64,000 nucleotides of DNA, from contig CM075760.1 in assembly GCA_037974335.1 (NCBI GenBank), positions 38,778,182-38,842,181 of the forward strand, in the 5' to 3' direction. The stretch comes from Prionace glauca (Eukaryota > Chordata > Chondrichthyes > Carcharhiniformes > Carcharhinidae). The position numbers and the translations under genes are program-made. Below are positions 38,526-50,187 of the stretch, piece by piece (the stretch's first letter is position 1; each line of letters starts with the position of its first letter). The notes beneath the pieces are model-generated. The model was given only the letters and a program-made list of their open reading frames with translations, made no database searches and was not told the DNA's origin.

Positions 38526-40735
38526 TGCCAGCATTCCGTCCAGTGGCACAGTGGTTAGCATTGGTGCCTCACAAAAACAAGTACACAAGATCTTTTGAAT
38601 ATGCTAGAATATGACTGACAGTTTGACAACAGAGTCAAGAGCATCAGGAGCAAACAATACCCTAGGAAATGTAGAAGAATGTGACAAAGATCACGAGTGG
38701 GTTATTGATAGGTTTTTCAAAGAGATTCAGAAAGGAAACAGCGAGTTGGAAAAAGTCCAGAATAAGTTAATCTACATTAAGTTACATTGGAAACCTTACG
38801 GCTGAGTACAAAATATAAAAAGCAAAGGGTACAGGTGGATAAGTTGCAGAATGGAAATAATTACTGGCAGGAGAGCACGCCTGCCCTGGACAATCAATTA
38901 CGTGGAATAAGGGATAGATGATAAGGTGAGTGGTGCTCAGAAAAAAACTACTGCTGTTAGGCCAAATTCTGGAACAAGATATTTATCTACAATCAGAAAA
39001 TATCAGATCAAGTGAAGAGTTTGAAGTTGCCATGGGGACTTTGAGGAAGTGAATTCAGCCACAAAGAGACACCTCCCTGAAGCAGAACCAAACTGAGCTA
39101 AAATCAAACAACCTGAGACACAAACCTGTCACCAGTGAGTAAATGTAGTTGTTATCTCCAAAACCAGGATCACTGAAAATGCTCCTCCCCCTCTCCTTTC
39201 CCTCTCCTGTGTGATAAGGGAATGCTGGTGTGTGAGATTAGCCATGACATCTGCACCGTCATGATCCACAACACTTACTCCAAGTTTATTTGCCCAATTG
39301 AAGGAATACTGTACATTTGAGTAAAGTCATTGTTAAACCAGGGTGTTATTTGGAAGCATCATGGATTCAAAGAATTAGCTTGGAATGGGAATAAAAATGA
39401 ATTTAATTTGAACGGCCATGAGTTTCAGTTTGAAATAAGTTCAAACTGTACTAAAATGTGAAAGGAATGTATTTGGTTTTGAAACTATATTGTTCAAGGT
39501 AAGAATTGTGAAGGCCAGTTTGTTCCCAAAACATAAAGATAAGGCTAGAGTTTGGCAGCAAACCAGTTTCAACTTTCCAAAATATTTGAGTTAAAATTGT
39601 TGAGATTGGTCAACAAGACATTCCACAAAGTGTTTCTTTCAACTTTGATTAAGGGAAATATTGGAAATTGAAATTGGCATTTAAAAAAAGATAGACAAAC
39701 GAATTGAAATTTAATTGTTATAAATCTCCACACACCTTTGTTTTCTTTAATGTAACTTATGATTGGACATATTAATTCACTGGCATCTTGGCCAGAGCCA
39801 GATGGATTGGTTATGTTTTTTTCAAACAGGTGATGCTGGTCCCCAGCTCCCAGTGAAGTCAGCAGTTTTGAGAATTAAAGCAGATAACAAGACTTTACCT
39901 TTCAGAAAACTACCAAGCCTGCTTTTGATATTGGAATTGATAAATACCTGATATGAATTGTTATTTCAAGCATTTAAAATGGAAATTACCTGATGCTTAA
40001 GGGAAGTAACAATGCTGATAATGCCTTGAATCAAACAGAAATGTTCAGTTTCTGTTTACAGACATTATGAGAATATTTCATGATTTATTTGACTCTAAAC
40101 ATCCTCCAGAACTCCTGAAACTGTAGTTTAAAGCAATCCATACATTGGAGTGTTTATGAGCATTTGAGTAAAAGTGAAGTCTAGATGAGATGAATGAGTG
40201 ACAGGTTTTTCTTGGAGATATTTGTTTCTTTGCATCTGAACTATTTGAGAGAACTGAATTTGATCATCTGGATACCATTTGAGACATTGGGACTGTAGAG
40301 GAGGAAGTAAGCAAAGACATTGAGATGAAGAACTCCTTTAACACTCACTTTTGACTTCCCTCTGAAGATTCTGACAGAATTATTGAATAGTGCATCCTTT
40401 GTAAGACAGTGGAATTCAGGATGATGAAAGTGACTGATAAAATACACAGTACAGTCCCAAAAAACCTGATTAACCTTCCACATGTGCAAAACATTGATTT
40501 AGGGGGAGGGCAGAGAGATGCAAATAAGCAGGACAAAGAACACCGTTTACAATAAAATGCATGACAACATTTAGCAGGGAGGGAAAATGTGTGAAGATGG
40601 CTTATGAAGGTGAGACTCCAACAGAGCGTTAAAGAAGGAATTCGAAGACTGATGTGAGATTGCAGAAGTAGTCTGTAAACTGGAAATGAACTAACATCTG
40701 AGATTAAACAGTGCAGCTGCACTGAAGAATGAAGG
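38526..40735. other. AT-rich stretch, no gene recognised
   Basis: Apart from a 35-base V-SINE head at 38540-38575 (GGCACAGTGGTTAGCATTGGTGCC) I see no open frame of note, no finger motif and no repeat seen elsewhere in the window. Confidence 0.5.
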
Positions 40736-40737
40736 GT

Positions 40738-41062
40738 GGCATGGTAGCACAATGGTTAGCATTGCTGCCTCATGGCACCAGTGTCCAGGTTCAATTATGG
40801 CCTTGAGTGAGTGACTGTCTGTGCGGAGTTTTCAAGTTCTCCCCAAGTCTGCATGGGTTTCCTCTGGGTGCTCTGGTTTCCTCCGACAGTCCAAAGATGT
40901 GTGCACTTGTTTGATTGGCCATGGTAAATTGCCCCTTAGAATCAGGGGGACGAGCAGGGTAAATAAGTGGTGTTATGGGGATAGGATCTGGATGAGATTG
41001 TGGTCAATGTAGACTCGATGGGCCAAATGGTCTCATTCTGCATTGTAATGATTCTAGGATTC
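40738..41062 (+). mobile_element. V-SINE (HE1-type), nearly full length
   Basis: The head GGTGGCATGGTAGCACAATGG, the B-box region GTTCAATTATGG, the core GGTTTCCTCCGACAGTCCAAAGATG and the 3' end GCATTGTAATGATTCTAGGATTC are present, with age-related changes. Confidence 0.8.
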
Positions 41063-41699
41063 TAATGGAACTTGCTCAGCTACTTGACAAACAGCCTGGC
41101 ATAAAATGGTAATATGGCCTGAAAAGTGAGAAATTATTTTGAAATGATAAAGGTACTGACACATACTCCATAGATAAACTGACAATATTAAAGTAAATGG
41201 AATTTTGGATTGGGGCAAATGAAGGCGAGGGACAAATAATACTTAATAAGAATTAATTACAAGATGGATACTGGTGAAGGGACAGCTTGTGAATTTTATT
41301 AAGTCTATGCAATTTATACAGCAATTATATGTTATCACTGCTTTTATATCCAATTATACCACTTCAATTATATCTAAAATTAGTTGTGAGAAGAAGATTG
41401 CAAAGGGAAAGGAAGTTGGCTACCTTGGACTGGGCCAATAACCAAAAGGGGGCAAATGTCAGAATGAATGAATAGATTTAGTAAAAGGGATGATAGATGT
41501 ATTAGAGTAAAATCACTTGTTCGTCAACTGCTCCACATCAAGGTTCTAATATCAACAAGGCTGTTTACTTGTTTGAGAAACAAACGGTTTCTAGCTGACA
41601 GGCAAACTTTTGGGTGAGGATTCAATAAAAAACCTGTATAAGCAAGATCGGAATTGTAGAACTAAAACTTCTGTCTTGCCTCCGTAGATTAATTAAGTA

Positions 41700-41950
41700 T
41701 GTTCTCTCCAAGGGGTGAGGGATGGGAGAGTGCAGTGGTGGAAAAGTAAGATGTAGGTGAGGGCGATTTGGAGAGCGGGTGGGGGGAAGGGTGGCCCGGA
41801 GAGGAGGCGTTGTCGGGGTAAGGGGGACAGGGTAAAGAGAAGGTGGAGATAATAGGAGGGACGGAGAGGCGAGGGGCGTGGGGAGGAGAGAGGAGGTGAG
41901 GTGGAAGGGCAGAGGGAGGTGAGGGAAGGGCGTGTTGAGGGGGGTATATG
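41700..41950 (+). other. Purine-rich, G-run tract
   Basis: About 240 bases are almost all G and A, with many runs of three or more G (GGGTGGGGGGAAGGG, GGGGTAAGGGGGACAGGG). On the plus strand it has strong G-quadruplex and triplex potential. It lies 100 bases before the A7 promoter. 41063-41699 shows nothing I recognise. Confidence 0.7.
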
Positions 41951-42049
41951 TCAAATTAAGGACTAAGTCCCAGGAGTTTGGAGATGAACTCTTTCCACAT
42001 GAAGTGAACAAACTGCTAAGGGAACTTCTCAATCCAATACAATGACTCC

Positions 42050-42480
42050 CCCACATGTCCTGTGTGTCAGGGCGGGGTCGCTATGCTCCCCACCCGCACT
42101 TTTCATCCCAATCCCAGGAGTTTGGTGTCTGGGCTCCGGATGAGTAATGGCGGCGATAGCTCCCACAATCCCTCGCGTGTCGGAGACCGCTATATCAGCC
42201 GCACATGCGGGTGGCCCGTGACTGAGCATGTCCAAGGGAAGGGTAAGCTGCGCATGTGCGGAAGCCACCCTTCCCACCTGCGGTGTTGACCAATGGAAAA
42301 CGCAGGAGGACCAGAAGGACTCTGGTCCTCCTGCCAATCAGAGCGCGGGCTTTGCGTGAATGAAGAATGAGCTTCAGAAAAGCTCAAACTTCCTCCGCTC
42401 TGGAACTTCTTTTCTCCCCCTCTCCATTTCTTTTCTCACTGTGGGGAAAACTGGGGACTTGCAGCAACTAAAGAGAAAGG
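42050..42480 (+). promoter_or_regulatory. A7 promoter with 12-bp inverted repeat
   Basis: The region is CpG-rich, with GCGCATGTGCGG near 42251, GACCAATGG near 42288 and CCAATCAGAGCGCGG at 42335. A perfect inverted repeat lies between the two CCAAT boxes: AGGAGGACCAGA (42304-42315), loop AGGAC, TCTGGTCCTCCT (42321-42332). The first exon text AGCTTCAGAAAAGCTC... follows. The A8 promoter (46495-46670) and the promoter at 860-1000 (minus) are paralogues. Confidence 0.7.
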
Positions 42481-42969
42481 AAATGAATAAAGGGAGGCTG
42501 CAGACTCTGGAAAGGTTGATCCAGGTCTCTCTCTCTCTCTGTGGAAGACATTGACATCCTTTACTCCCTGTGAGGGAAGGGATTCACTCTGCTCTGCGGA
42601 GACGCCAACGGCTTCAGATTGCTCTGTTGCCTTAAAAAGCTTTTATTAGTAAAAGATTTGATTTTGCCGGACTTTTCTTGATTAGTTGATGCACTTTGGG
42701 GAAAGCGATCAAGAGAAGTTCGAAGGCTTTTGAAGCGAATGTGAGATAAGATGAGGAGGGATTTCTTCACTCAAGGATGTGGTCAAGTTTTGGAATTATC
42801 AACTCCTCAGCCATCAAGCCTTTTCAGCAGAGAGACTGATTGGTTTCTAGACATTGAAGATATCAAGGGATATGGGTTTAGTGTGGGGAGAATGATACTG
42901 AAGTCGATGAGCCAATTACCTCATTGAATGCTTTAAAAGGCTCGATGGGCCAAATGGCTGACTGCAGCT

Positions 42970-43581
42970 CCCATTTGTTATGGTCTCTGTATCCAGGATA
43001 GGAAGCAGAGAGCATGGATCTGTGAATCAGCCTCAACCAGCACCTTCAGGAGAATTGGGAGGGTGAATGTTAGATACAGCAGAGTGAGAATAGAGGGAGA
43101 GTGTAATGGAAAGAGATTTACAGATTTTGGGAATTGAGAGAGGAAAGAATGTTCCATAGAAACTAGAATTGTGGTTCTCAATTTCTATCCTGTACTGACA
43201 CTGATGGATTTTGAGAACTTGTTTTACAGCTTATTGAAAGAGGAATCACAGACCAAAATCTCAAACGTCACATCTAGATCTGATAAGAGTCATATTCCTT
43301 GGGACCTGAATAACATTGCACTTTGAATTTAGAAGGAGAATTGGTTGTCTGGTCTGTCAATTTGAAAAGATTTCAAACATCAGCGGGACTGGAAAAGTAC
43401 CAATACACTGCCACACTCAAGTGAGTGTGTTCCAGTGCACTGACTAAAGTGTTTTAACCGGTTACACAGCCTGAATAATTATCACACCATTTCCGGCGGA
43501 GAGCGGCTGTACACGCATTGTGTGTGTGGACGAGATTTCAACTGATTGTCCATCCAAGAAAGAGGCAAGGACACCTGCACC
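42970..43581 (+). other. A7 upstream exon, acceptor and fossil-finger leader
   Basis: The block matches the A5 block from 28080. The intron ends TTTCTATCCTGTACTGACACTGATGG...GTTTTACAG at 43229. The last decayed finger, CVCGRDFN-stop, has TGA at 43543-43545, 39 bases and in frame before the ATG. Confidence 0.7.
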
Positions 43582-44508
43582 ATGGAGAAACCATGGAAAT
43601 GGGCAGACTGTGGAAAGAGATATAGAGCCCCATCTCAGCTGGAAGCTCATCGACGCAGCCACACTGGGGAGAGGCCATTCACCTGCTCTCAGTGTAGAAA
43701 GGGATTCACTCAGTCATCCAACCTGCGGAAACACCAACGAGTTCACACTGGGGAGAGGCCATTTGCCTGCTCTCAGTGTGGGAAGGAGTTCAGTCATTTA
43801 TTCAACCTGCGGACACACCAGCGAGTTCATACTGGGGAGAGGCCATTCACCTGCCCTCGGTGTGAGAAAGGATTCAGTCAGTTATGTGATCTGCAGTCAC
43901 ATCAGCGAATTCACACTGGGGAGAGGCCATTTGCCTGCTCTCAGTGTGGGAAGGAGTTCAGTCATTTATTCAACCTGCAGTCACATCAGCGAATTCACAC
44001 TGGGGAGAGGCCATTCACCTGCTCTCAGTGTGGGAAGGAATTTAGTCATTCATTCAACCTGCAGACACACCAGCGAGTTCACACTGGGGAGAGGCCATTC
44101 ACTTGCTCTCAGTGCAAGAAGGGATTCACTGACTCATCCAGCCTGAGGAGGCAACAGCGAATTCACACTGGGGAGAGGCCATTCATCTGCCCTCAGTGTG
44201 AGAAGGGATTCACTGACTCATCCAGCCTGTGGAAACACCAGCGAGTTCACACTGGGGAGAGGCCATTTACCTGCCCTCAGTGTGAGAAGGGATTCACTGA
44301 CTCATCCAGCCTGCAGAAACATCAGAGAGTTCACACTGGGGAGAGGCCATTCACCTGCTGTCAGTGTGGGAAGGGATTCACTGACTCATCCAGCCTGCGG
44401 CGACACCAGGAAGTTCACACTGGGGAGAGGCCGTTCACCTGCTCTGAGTGTGGGAAAGGATTAAGAATTTTGTCCGCCCTGCTGAGACACCAACAAGTTC
44501 ATGAGTGA
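43582..44508 (+). CDS. A7: C2H2 zinc-finger protein, 11 finger units
   Basis: From the family ATG (ATG GAG AAA CCA TGG AAA) the exon encodes 308 residues, eleven 28-residue units. The first zinc cysteine of finger 1 is tryptophan ([12 protein letters not shown] to TGG) and finger 7 has glutamine for its first histidine (RRQQRIH), so nine fingers are complete. Helix residues are ASQA, QSNK, HFNT, QCDS, HFNS, HFNT, DSSR, DSSK, DSSK, DSSR and ISAR. Fingers 7 to 10 share the TDSSSL helix and fingers 3, 5 and 6 share SH.FNL, so neighbouring fingers have been duplicated or homogenised recently. It is the paralogue of A5 in a duplicated block, and unlike A5 it reaches its natural stop (CAT GAG TGA). 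Likely a functional nuclear DNA-binding protein. Confidence 0.9.
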   Translation: MEKPWKWADCGKRYRAPSQLEAHRRSHTGERPFTCSQCRKGFTQSSNLRKHQRVHTGERPFACSQCGKEFSHLFNLRTHQRVHTGERPFTCPRCEKGFSQLCDLQSHQRIHTGERPFACSQCGKEFSHLFNLQSHQRIHTGERPFTCSQCGKEFSHSFNLQTHQRVHTGERPFTCSQCKKGFTDSSSLRRQQRIHTGERPFICPQCEKGFTDSSSLWKHQRVHTGERPFTCPQCEKGFTDSSSLQKHQRVHTGERPFTCCQCGKGFTDSSSLRRHQEVHTGERPFTCSECGKGLRILSALLRHQQVHE

Positions 44509-44612
44509 TTCCAGGGGTTCGATTCTACAATTATTGTTTCTGCTCTCAGTTACATCAAGGACTTTATTTTGTTCATTCTTACAGTTGGTCATTGGGGAGG
44601 GGCAGAGGGTGA

Positions 44613-44868
44613 CTTTAAGAATGTATGAACAGAAGAACTAGGAGCAGGAGTAGGCCATCTGGCCCCTTGAGCCTGCTCTGCCATTCAGTAAGATCATGGC
44701 TGTTCTTTTTGTGGGCTCAACTCCGCTTACCTGCCTGCTCAGCATCGCCCTTAATCCCTTTACTGTTAAAAATTTATCTAATCTTGCCTTAAAAATATTC
44801 AGTGAGGTAGCCTCAACTGCTCACTGTGCAGGGAATTCCACAGATTCACAACCTTCTGCTGGACTGGC
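44613..44868 (-). mobile_element. CR1 fragment inserted after the A5/A7 duplication
   Basis: In reverse it ends CTGCTCCTAGTTCTTCTGTTC and has the CR1 word CCATGATCTTACTGAATGG. The A5 block (29665) lacks it: there CATTGGGGAGGG joins directly to TTTCTGCTGGACTGGC. Confidence 0.7.
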
Positions 44869-44939
44869 TGGTCTCACAACTTTGCCTCCAGTGGATTGAT
44901 GCTCTTTGAGTCTTGTTGCAAATACCTGGTTTCAAATTT

Positions 44940-45350
44940 TACAAGGATCACAGAGTGACAGGGTATTCGGAAGTTCAGAGCTATTTAGTCACCATTTCTG
45001 TTTGAAACCCCCCCAAATGCCCATCCAATTTCCTTTGTGATTGTTTATTGTCTCCATTTCCTCCACTGTCATTGGCTGCCAGTTCCAGGTCATTACAATT
45101 TGCTATGTCAAAATATTCTTCCTCACATCCTCCCCCTGCATCTCTGGTCCAAAACCTTAAATCTGTGTTCCCCCCCCGCCCCCCCCATCCTTGTCCCATC
45201 AGCTAACGGGAACAGCTTTTCTTTATCCACCTTATCTAAACCTGTCAGAATTTTGACCACCTCTATCAAATCTCTCCCCAACCTCCTTTGCTTCAAGGAG
45301 AACAACACCAGCTTGACATTGACAATAAAGAACAAACTAACAGAATATGT
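44940..45350 (-). mobile_element. CR1-like fragment shared with the A5 block
   Basis: This is the duplicate of 29755-30130, with the same ends (CACAGAGTGACAGGGT... and GACATTGACAATAAAGAAC). A C-rich run of about 17 bases with one G lies near 45169-45187. Confidence 0.6.
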
Positions 45351-45844
45351 TAATACTTGAAATCAAAATTGGAATATTTGAATTCTGTTTTAAAGATATT
45401 GTGAATATATTGTTCTGTACAATAAAGAGATTTGAATAACTCACTTTGGGTGTGGTTGAATGAAATGTATCAGTCTGGTATCCACCAACAGTCTTGAGGA
45501 AATCTGGAATGAGTGGCTGGAAATACCTCCCTAATAACACTGTGGGTGTACTTACATATCAGGCATTGTAGCAGTTCAAAATGGCAGTGTGGGGGTTGAC
45601 AGTGGCCAAGACTGCTTTATACAGGCACATATAACTGAAGGACTGCAGATTGAATGTGAGACATGATGGGACTGGACTATCTCGACCACATTCCTGTGAC
45701 TGCTCAGTTTGTGCTACAATGAACCATTAAAGCTGCTTGGCACGGTCCTTGACAGAGGACCGGGTGAGAATATTTACTTAGAATGAGTTAAAATTAAACT
45801 TATTCCAGGACTGGCTGGTGTTCAGCAGTTGAGATACCGGAACC

Positions 45845-46215
45845 TGCAGTCAATCAACAAACAGTGGTAGGTAGTTGGTTAAGAAGTAGTGTTTTCAGCC
45901 ATTGTTTAAATTATTTCATCATAAGAACAGTGAGGACTTGCAACCTAACAGTTGATGAAGTGATGGTATACTCCAAACAGCACTGCACTGAAAAAGGGGT
46001 CAGACCAAGAAGTAAAGTTTTTTCAGGCATTATTTAAATTATTTCATCATAAATTTGTGATAAGAGCCGTGAAGGACTTGTAACCCAACAGCCAGTGAAT
46101 TAACAGTGTGCTCCAAGTTGCACTGCTACAATGCTGAAAAGGGGATCTGCGCTGAAAAGGGGATCTGACCAACAAGTGGTGACCTCAGACATTGTTTAAA
46201 TTACATCATCACTGG
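45845..46215 (+). repeat. Three-copy tandem repeat of about 120 bp
   Basis: The unit (AGTGGT...TTCAGCCATTGTTTAAATTATTTCATCATAA...GTGAGGACTTG...AACAG...GTATACTCCAA...GCACTGCACTGAAAA) appears three times with drift. The A5 flank (30650-30820) has it once. It abuts the A8 promoter. Confidence 0.7.
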
Positions 46216-46224
46216 CCAACTTCC

Positions 46225-46700
46225 GCTTTGTGACGTCACAGCGGAGCCATAATTGAAGTAATCAATAGGAATCACTGCTCCGCAGTGACGGCTGTGGGTC
46301 CCAGTGCGCGGGCCGGGCCTGCGCGGACCCGGGAGCCCCGCCCCCACCCATTGTTCCCCTCCTCGAGCTGAGGTTTCCAGTCAAGCGGCAGAAGCCGCTC
46401 GGTCATCTCCCCTCCCCCACGGCCCGGGACTGCGCATGTCCAAGGGAGAGGGGAATCTGTGCAAGTTCCGGGGGAAGAGCCCACCCTCTGACCTTCACAT
46501 TGAATTGTTGACCAATGGGAAGAGTTGGAAGACCGGAAGGACTGTGGGTTGGACTAAAACCTGGTGTTGTCAGACTTTTTACTGTGTTTACGCCAGTCCA
46601 ACGCCGGCACACCCACATCATGCCCTCCAGGCAATCAGAGCGCGAGCTTTGTGACAATGCAGATTGAACTGCAGACAGACTGAAATTTCCTCTTTTGTTG
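46225..46700 (+). promoter_or_regulatory. A8 promoter, interrupted by a Penelope-related unit
   Basis: The region has GTGACGTCACAGCGG (CRE) near 46231, GACTGCGCATGTCCAAGGG near 46430, GACCAATGGGAAGAG near 46511 and GCAATCAGAGCGCGAGC near 46631. Compared with the A7 promoter, the text from GGAAGGACTGTGGG to GCCCTCCAGGCAATC is split by 46548-46620. Confidence 0.7.
46548..46620 (+). mobile_element. Penelope-related 3' unit inside the A8 promoter
   Basis: GTTGGACTAAAACCTGGTGT...CAGACTTTTTACTGTG and CCAGTCCAACGCCGGC are the family tail. It lies between the two CCAAT boxes. Confidence 0.75.
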
Positions 46701-46907
46701 GTCAGTTGGATAACAAGCCATACCTAAAAGAAGCCAACATCTGTGAGTAAAATACTTTCTTTTTTCCCCCTTTCTGTTTCTTCTCATTCTGGGGGAAAGG
46801 GAGTGAATCTAGGGAGGTTGTAGACTCTTGAAAGTTTGGCCCAGCTCTGTCAATCAGCTAGTGGAGGCTCAATATTATATCCAGCAGAATGAGAATGGAG
46901 GGAGAGT

Positions 46908-47395
46908 TATTTTTTCTTCATTCATGAGACATGAGCATGGCTGGCTTTTGCTACCAAATGAACCTGTTGGACTTTTAACCTGGTGTTGTGAATTGTCTTA
47001 CTGTATTTACCCCAGTCCAACACCAACATCTCCACATCATCGCTGGCTGGCCAGCATTTATTACCCATCCCTCAGTGCCCTTGAACCAATTGGTTTACTG
47101 GGGTGTTTCAGAGGGTAATGTGAATCAGCACATTACTGTACCTTTGGTGTCACATGTTGGCTATGCCAGGTGAGGATGGCAGATTTCCTTTCCTAAAAAG
47201 CATTAGTGATGGGGTTTTCCACAATCAACAATAGTTTCACAATCATCAATAGATTCTTAATTCCACATGTTTGTACTGAATTCAAATTCTACCATTTGCT
47301 GTGGCAGGATTTGAACCTGGGTCCCCAAACATTAGCTGAATTTTGGATTAATAGTCTAGCGATAATACCACTAGGGAATTGCCTCTCAATGTTTG
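46908..47395. repeat. Family R repeat with a Penelope-related unit inserted
   Basis: The repeat reads TTCATTCATGAGACATGAGCATGGCTGGC, is interrupted, resumes at CATCGCTGGCTGGCCAGCATTTATTACCC and ends GATTAATAGTCTAGCGATAATACCACTAGGG. It lies in the A8 upstream intron. Confidence 0.65.
46946..47037 (+). mobile_element. Penelope-related solo unit, 5'-truncated, with target duplication
   Basis: CAAATGAACCTGTTGGACTT...AACCTGGTGTTGTGA...CCAGTCCAACACC is the family tail. The flanks CATGGCTGGC (46936-46945) and CATCGCTGGC (47038-47047) differ at one base and mark the insertion. Confidence 0.75.
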
Positions 47396-47399
47396 AGAT

Positions 47400-47826
47400 G
47401 GAAACTTACAGCTTTTGGGGAATGAAAGGGGGACAAAATGCTCCAGAGAAACTAGAATTGTCTGTTCTGAATGTCTATCCTGTACGAACGCTGATTACTT
47501 TTGCCAACTTCTTTTACAGATGTTAGAAGTGAGGATTTAAGCCAGAAATCTCAAATCAAATGTTGCGTCAGGTTCTGAAAGATTCAGTTAATTCATTGCA
47601 AAGTGAAGATCAGTGGCCTTTGATTCAAGATGGAGAAATAATTGTCTGCTCTATCAGCTTCATCAGTTATTAATTCTCAATGTGACTAGAAAAGCATCAG
47701 CACACACACTTTGAACTGATTGTTCCAGCCTTAACCAGTTACACAGCTTGAAGACACATTCCCATTTGGAGCCGGGAAAGACCCTATGTGTGTCCTGTGT
47801 GCGGAAACTTAATTTGATTGTTGAAC
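47400..47826 (+). other. A8 upstream exon, acceptor and leader
   Basis: The intron ends TGTCTATCCTGTACGAACGCTGATTA...CTTTTACAG at 47519. The leader keeps the family plan; TGA of the last decayed finger is at 47815-47817. Confidence 0.6.
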
Positions 47827-48780
<954 letters not shown>

Positions 48781-48925
48781 TTACAGTCGTTGGATTCTGC
48801 TGTTATTGCTGCTGTTAATCACATCCAGCACTGAAATATGTTCACTCTGACAGTTGAGGAGGGAAGGTCAGTGAGTTTCTTTCTGCTGAACTGGCCGGTC
48901 TCACAACTTTGCTTCCCCGTTTCTA

Positions 48926-49942
48926 AACAAACGCACAACATTTGCCACTCTCCAATCTTCAGGCACCTCACCTGTGGATGTCAATTCAAATATCTCTGCT
49001 AGGGAACTTGCAATTTCCTCCCTAGCCTCCCACAATGTCCTGAGATACACTTCATTAGGCCGTGGGGATTTATCTACCTTGATGCACTTTAAAGAGCCTC
49101 ACATCTGTAGTGGGTACCCTGGTAGAAGGTATTCTGAGAGACAGAATCTACAGGCATTTAGAGAAGCAAGGACTCATTAGGGACAGTCAGCATGGCTTTG
49201 AGAGTGGAAAATCATGTCTCAGAAGTTTGAGTTTTTTGAAGGTGTAACCAATAAGGTAGATGAGGGCAGTGCAGTTGATGTTGTCTACATGAACTTTAGC
49301 AAGGCCTTTGATAAGATACCACATAGTAGGTTGTTGCATGAGATTAAATCTCACGGGATCCAATGTGAGGTAACTAAATGGATGCAAAATTAGCTTGATG
49401 ACAGAAACCAGAGGGTGGATGTAGAGAGTTGTTTTTCAAACTGGAAGCCTGTGACTAGTGGTGTACCTCAGGGATCGGTGCTGGGTCCACTGTTATTTGT
49501 CATTTGTATTAATGATTTGGATGAGAATTTAGGAGGCATGGTTAGTAAGTTTGCAGATAAACCAAGATGGGTGGCATAGTGGACAGTGAAGAAGGTTAGT
49601 TCGGATTGCAGTAGGTTCTTGATCAATTGGGCCAGTGGGCTGACGATTGACAGATGGAATTTAATTTAGTGCGAGGTGCTGCATTTTGATAGATCGAACC
49701 AGGGTAGGGCTTAATTAATGGTAGTGCTTTGGGGAGAGTTGTAGAACAAAGAGATCTAGGAGTACTTGTTCATAGCTCATTGAAAGTGGAGTCACAGATG
49801 GACAGGGTGGTGAAGAAGGCATCCGGCATGCTTGGTTTCATTGGTCAGAACATTGAATATAGGAGTTGGGACATCTTGTTGAAGTTGCACAAGACATTGG
49901 TAAGGCCACTTGTAATACTGTATACAGTTCTGGTCACTTTAT
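48926..49942 (+). mobile_element. CR1-like LINE, piece 1 of 2
   Basis: The plus strand encodes decayed RT text: [46 protein letters not shown] and VSKFAD, then SGMLGFIGQNIEYRSWDILL. Stops and frameshifts are frequent. It is cut at CTGGTCACTTTAT by the Penelope-like insertion. Confidence 0.8.
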
Positions 49943-50187
49943 TCATGAGGACGGTCTCAACAAGGATCTTGGGTTCATGTCGCACTATCTGTAACCCCCA
50001 ACACTTGCCTGGGTTTACAAAACCTCACTCACTGTACTGTCTGGAGACAATACACATCTCTTTAACCTGTGATCAGTGCTCCTTCCACTCACATTGTCAG
50101 CCACTTCAATACTTGAACAGCAGGTTAGGTGTAAAGATTCACATTCTAATCAGTAATCTGTAAACTGTCTGTGCTTTAAATGCTCTG
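49943..50187 (+). mobile_element. Penelope-like element 3' part, piece 1
   Basis: It starts TCATGAGGACGGTCTCAACAAGG, the last codons of the family protein, then GTTCATGTCGCACTATCTGTAACC and the tail text through GCTCTGTC. It is 5'-truncated and lies inside the LINE. Confidence 0.85.

Noticed and set aside
41622-42056. Minus-strand open frame of 144 codons rich in proline, leucine and serine
   Set aside because: It is the complement of the G/A-rich tract and has low complexity with no motif; chance openness.
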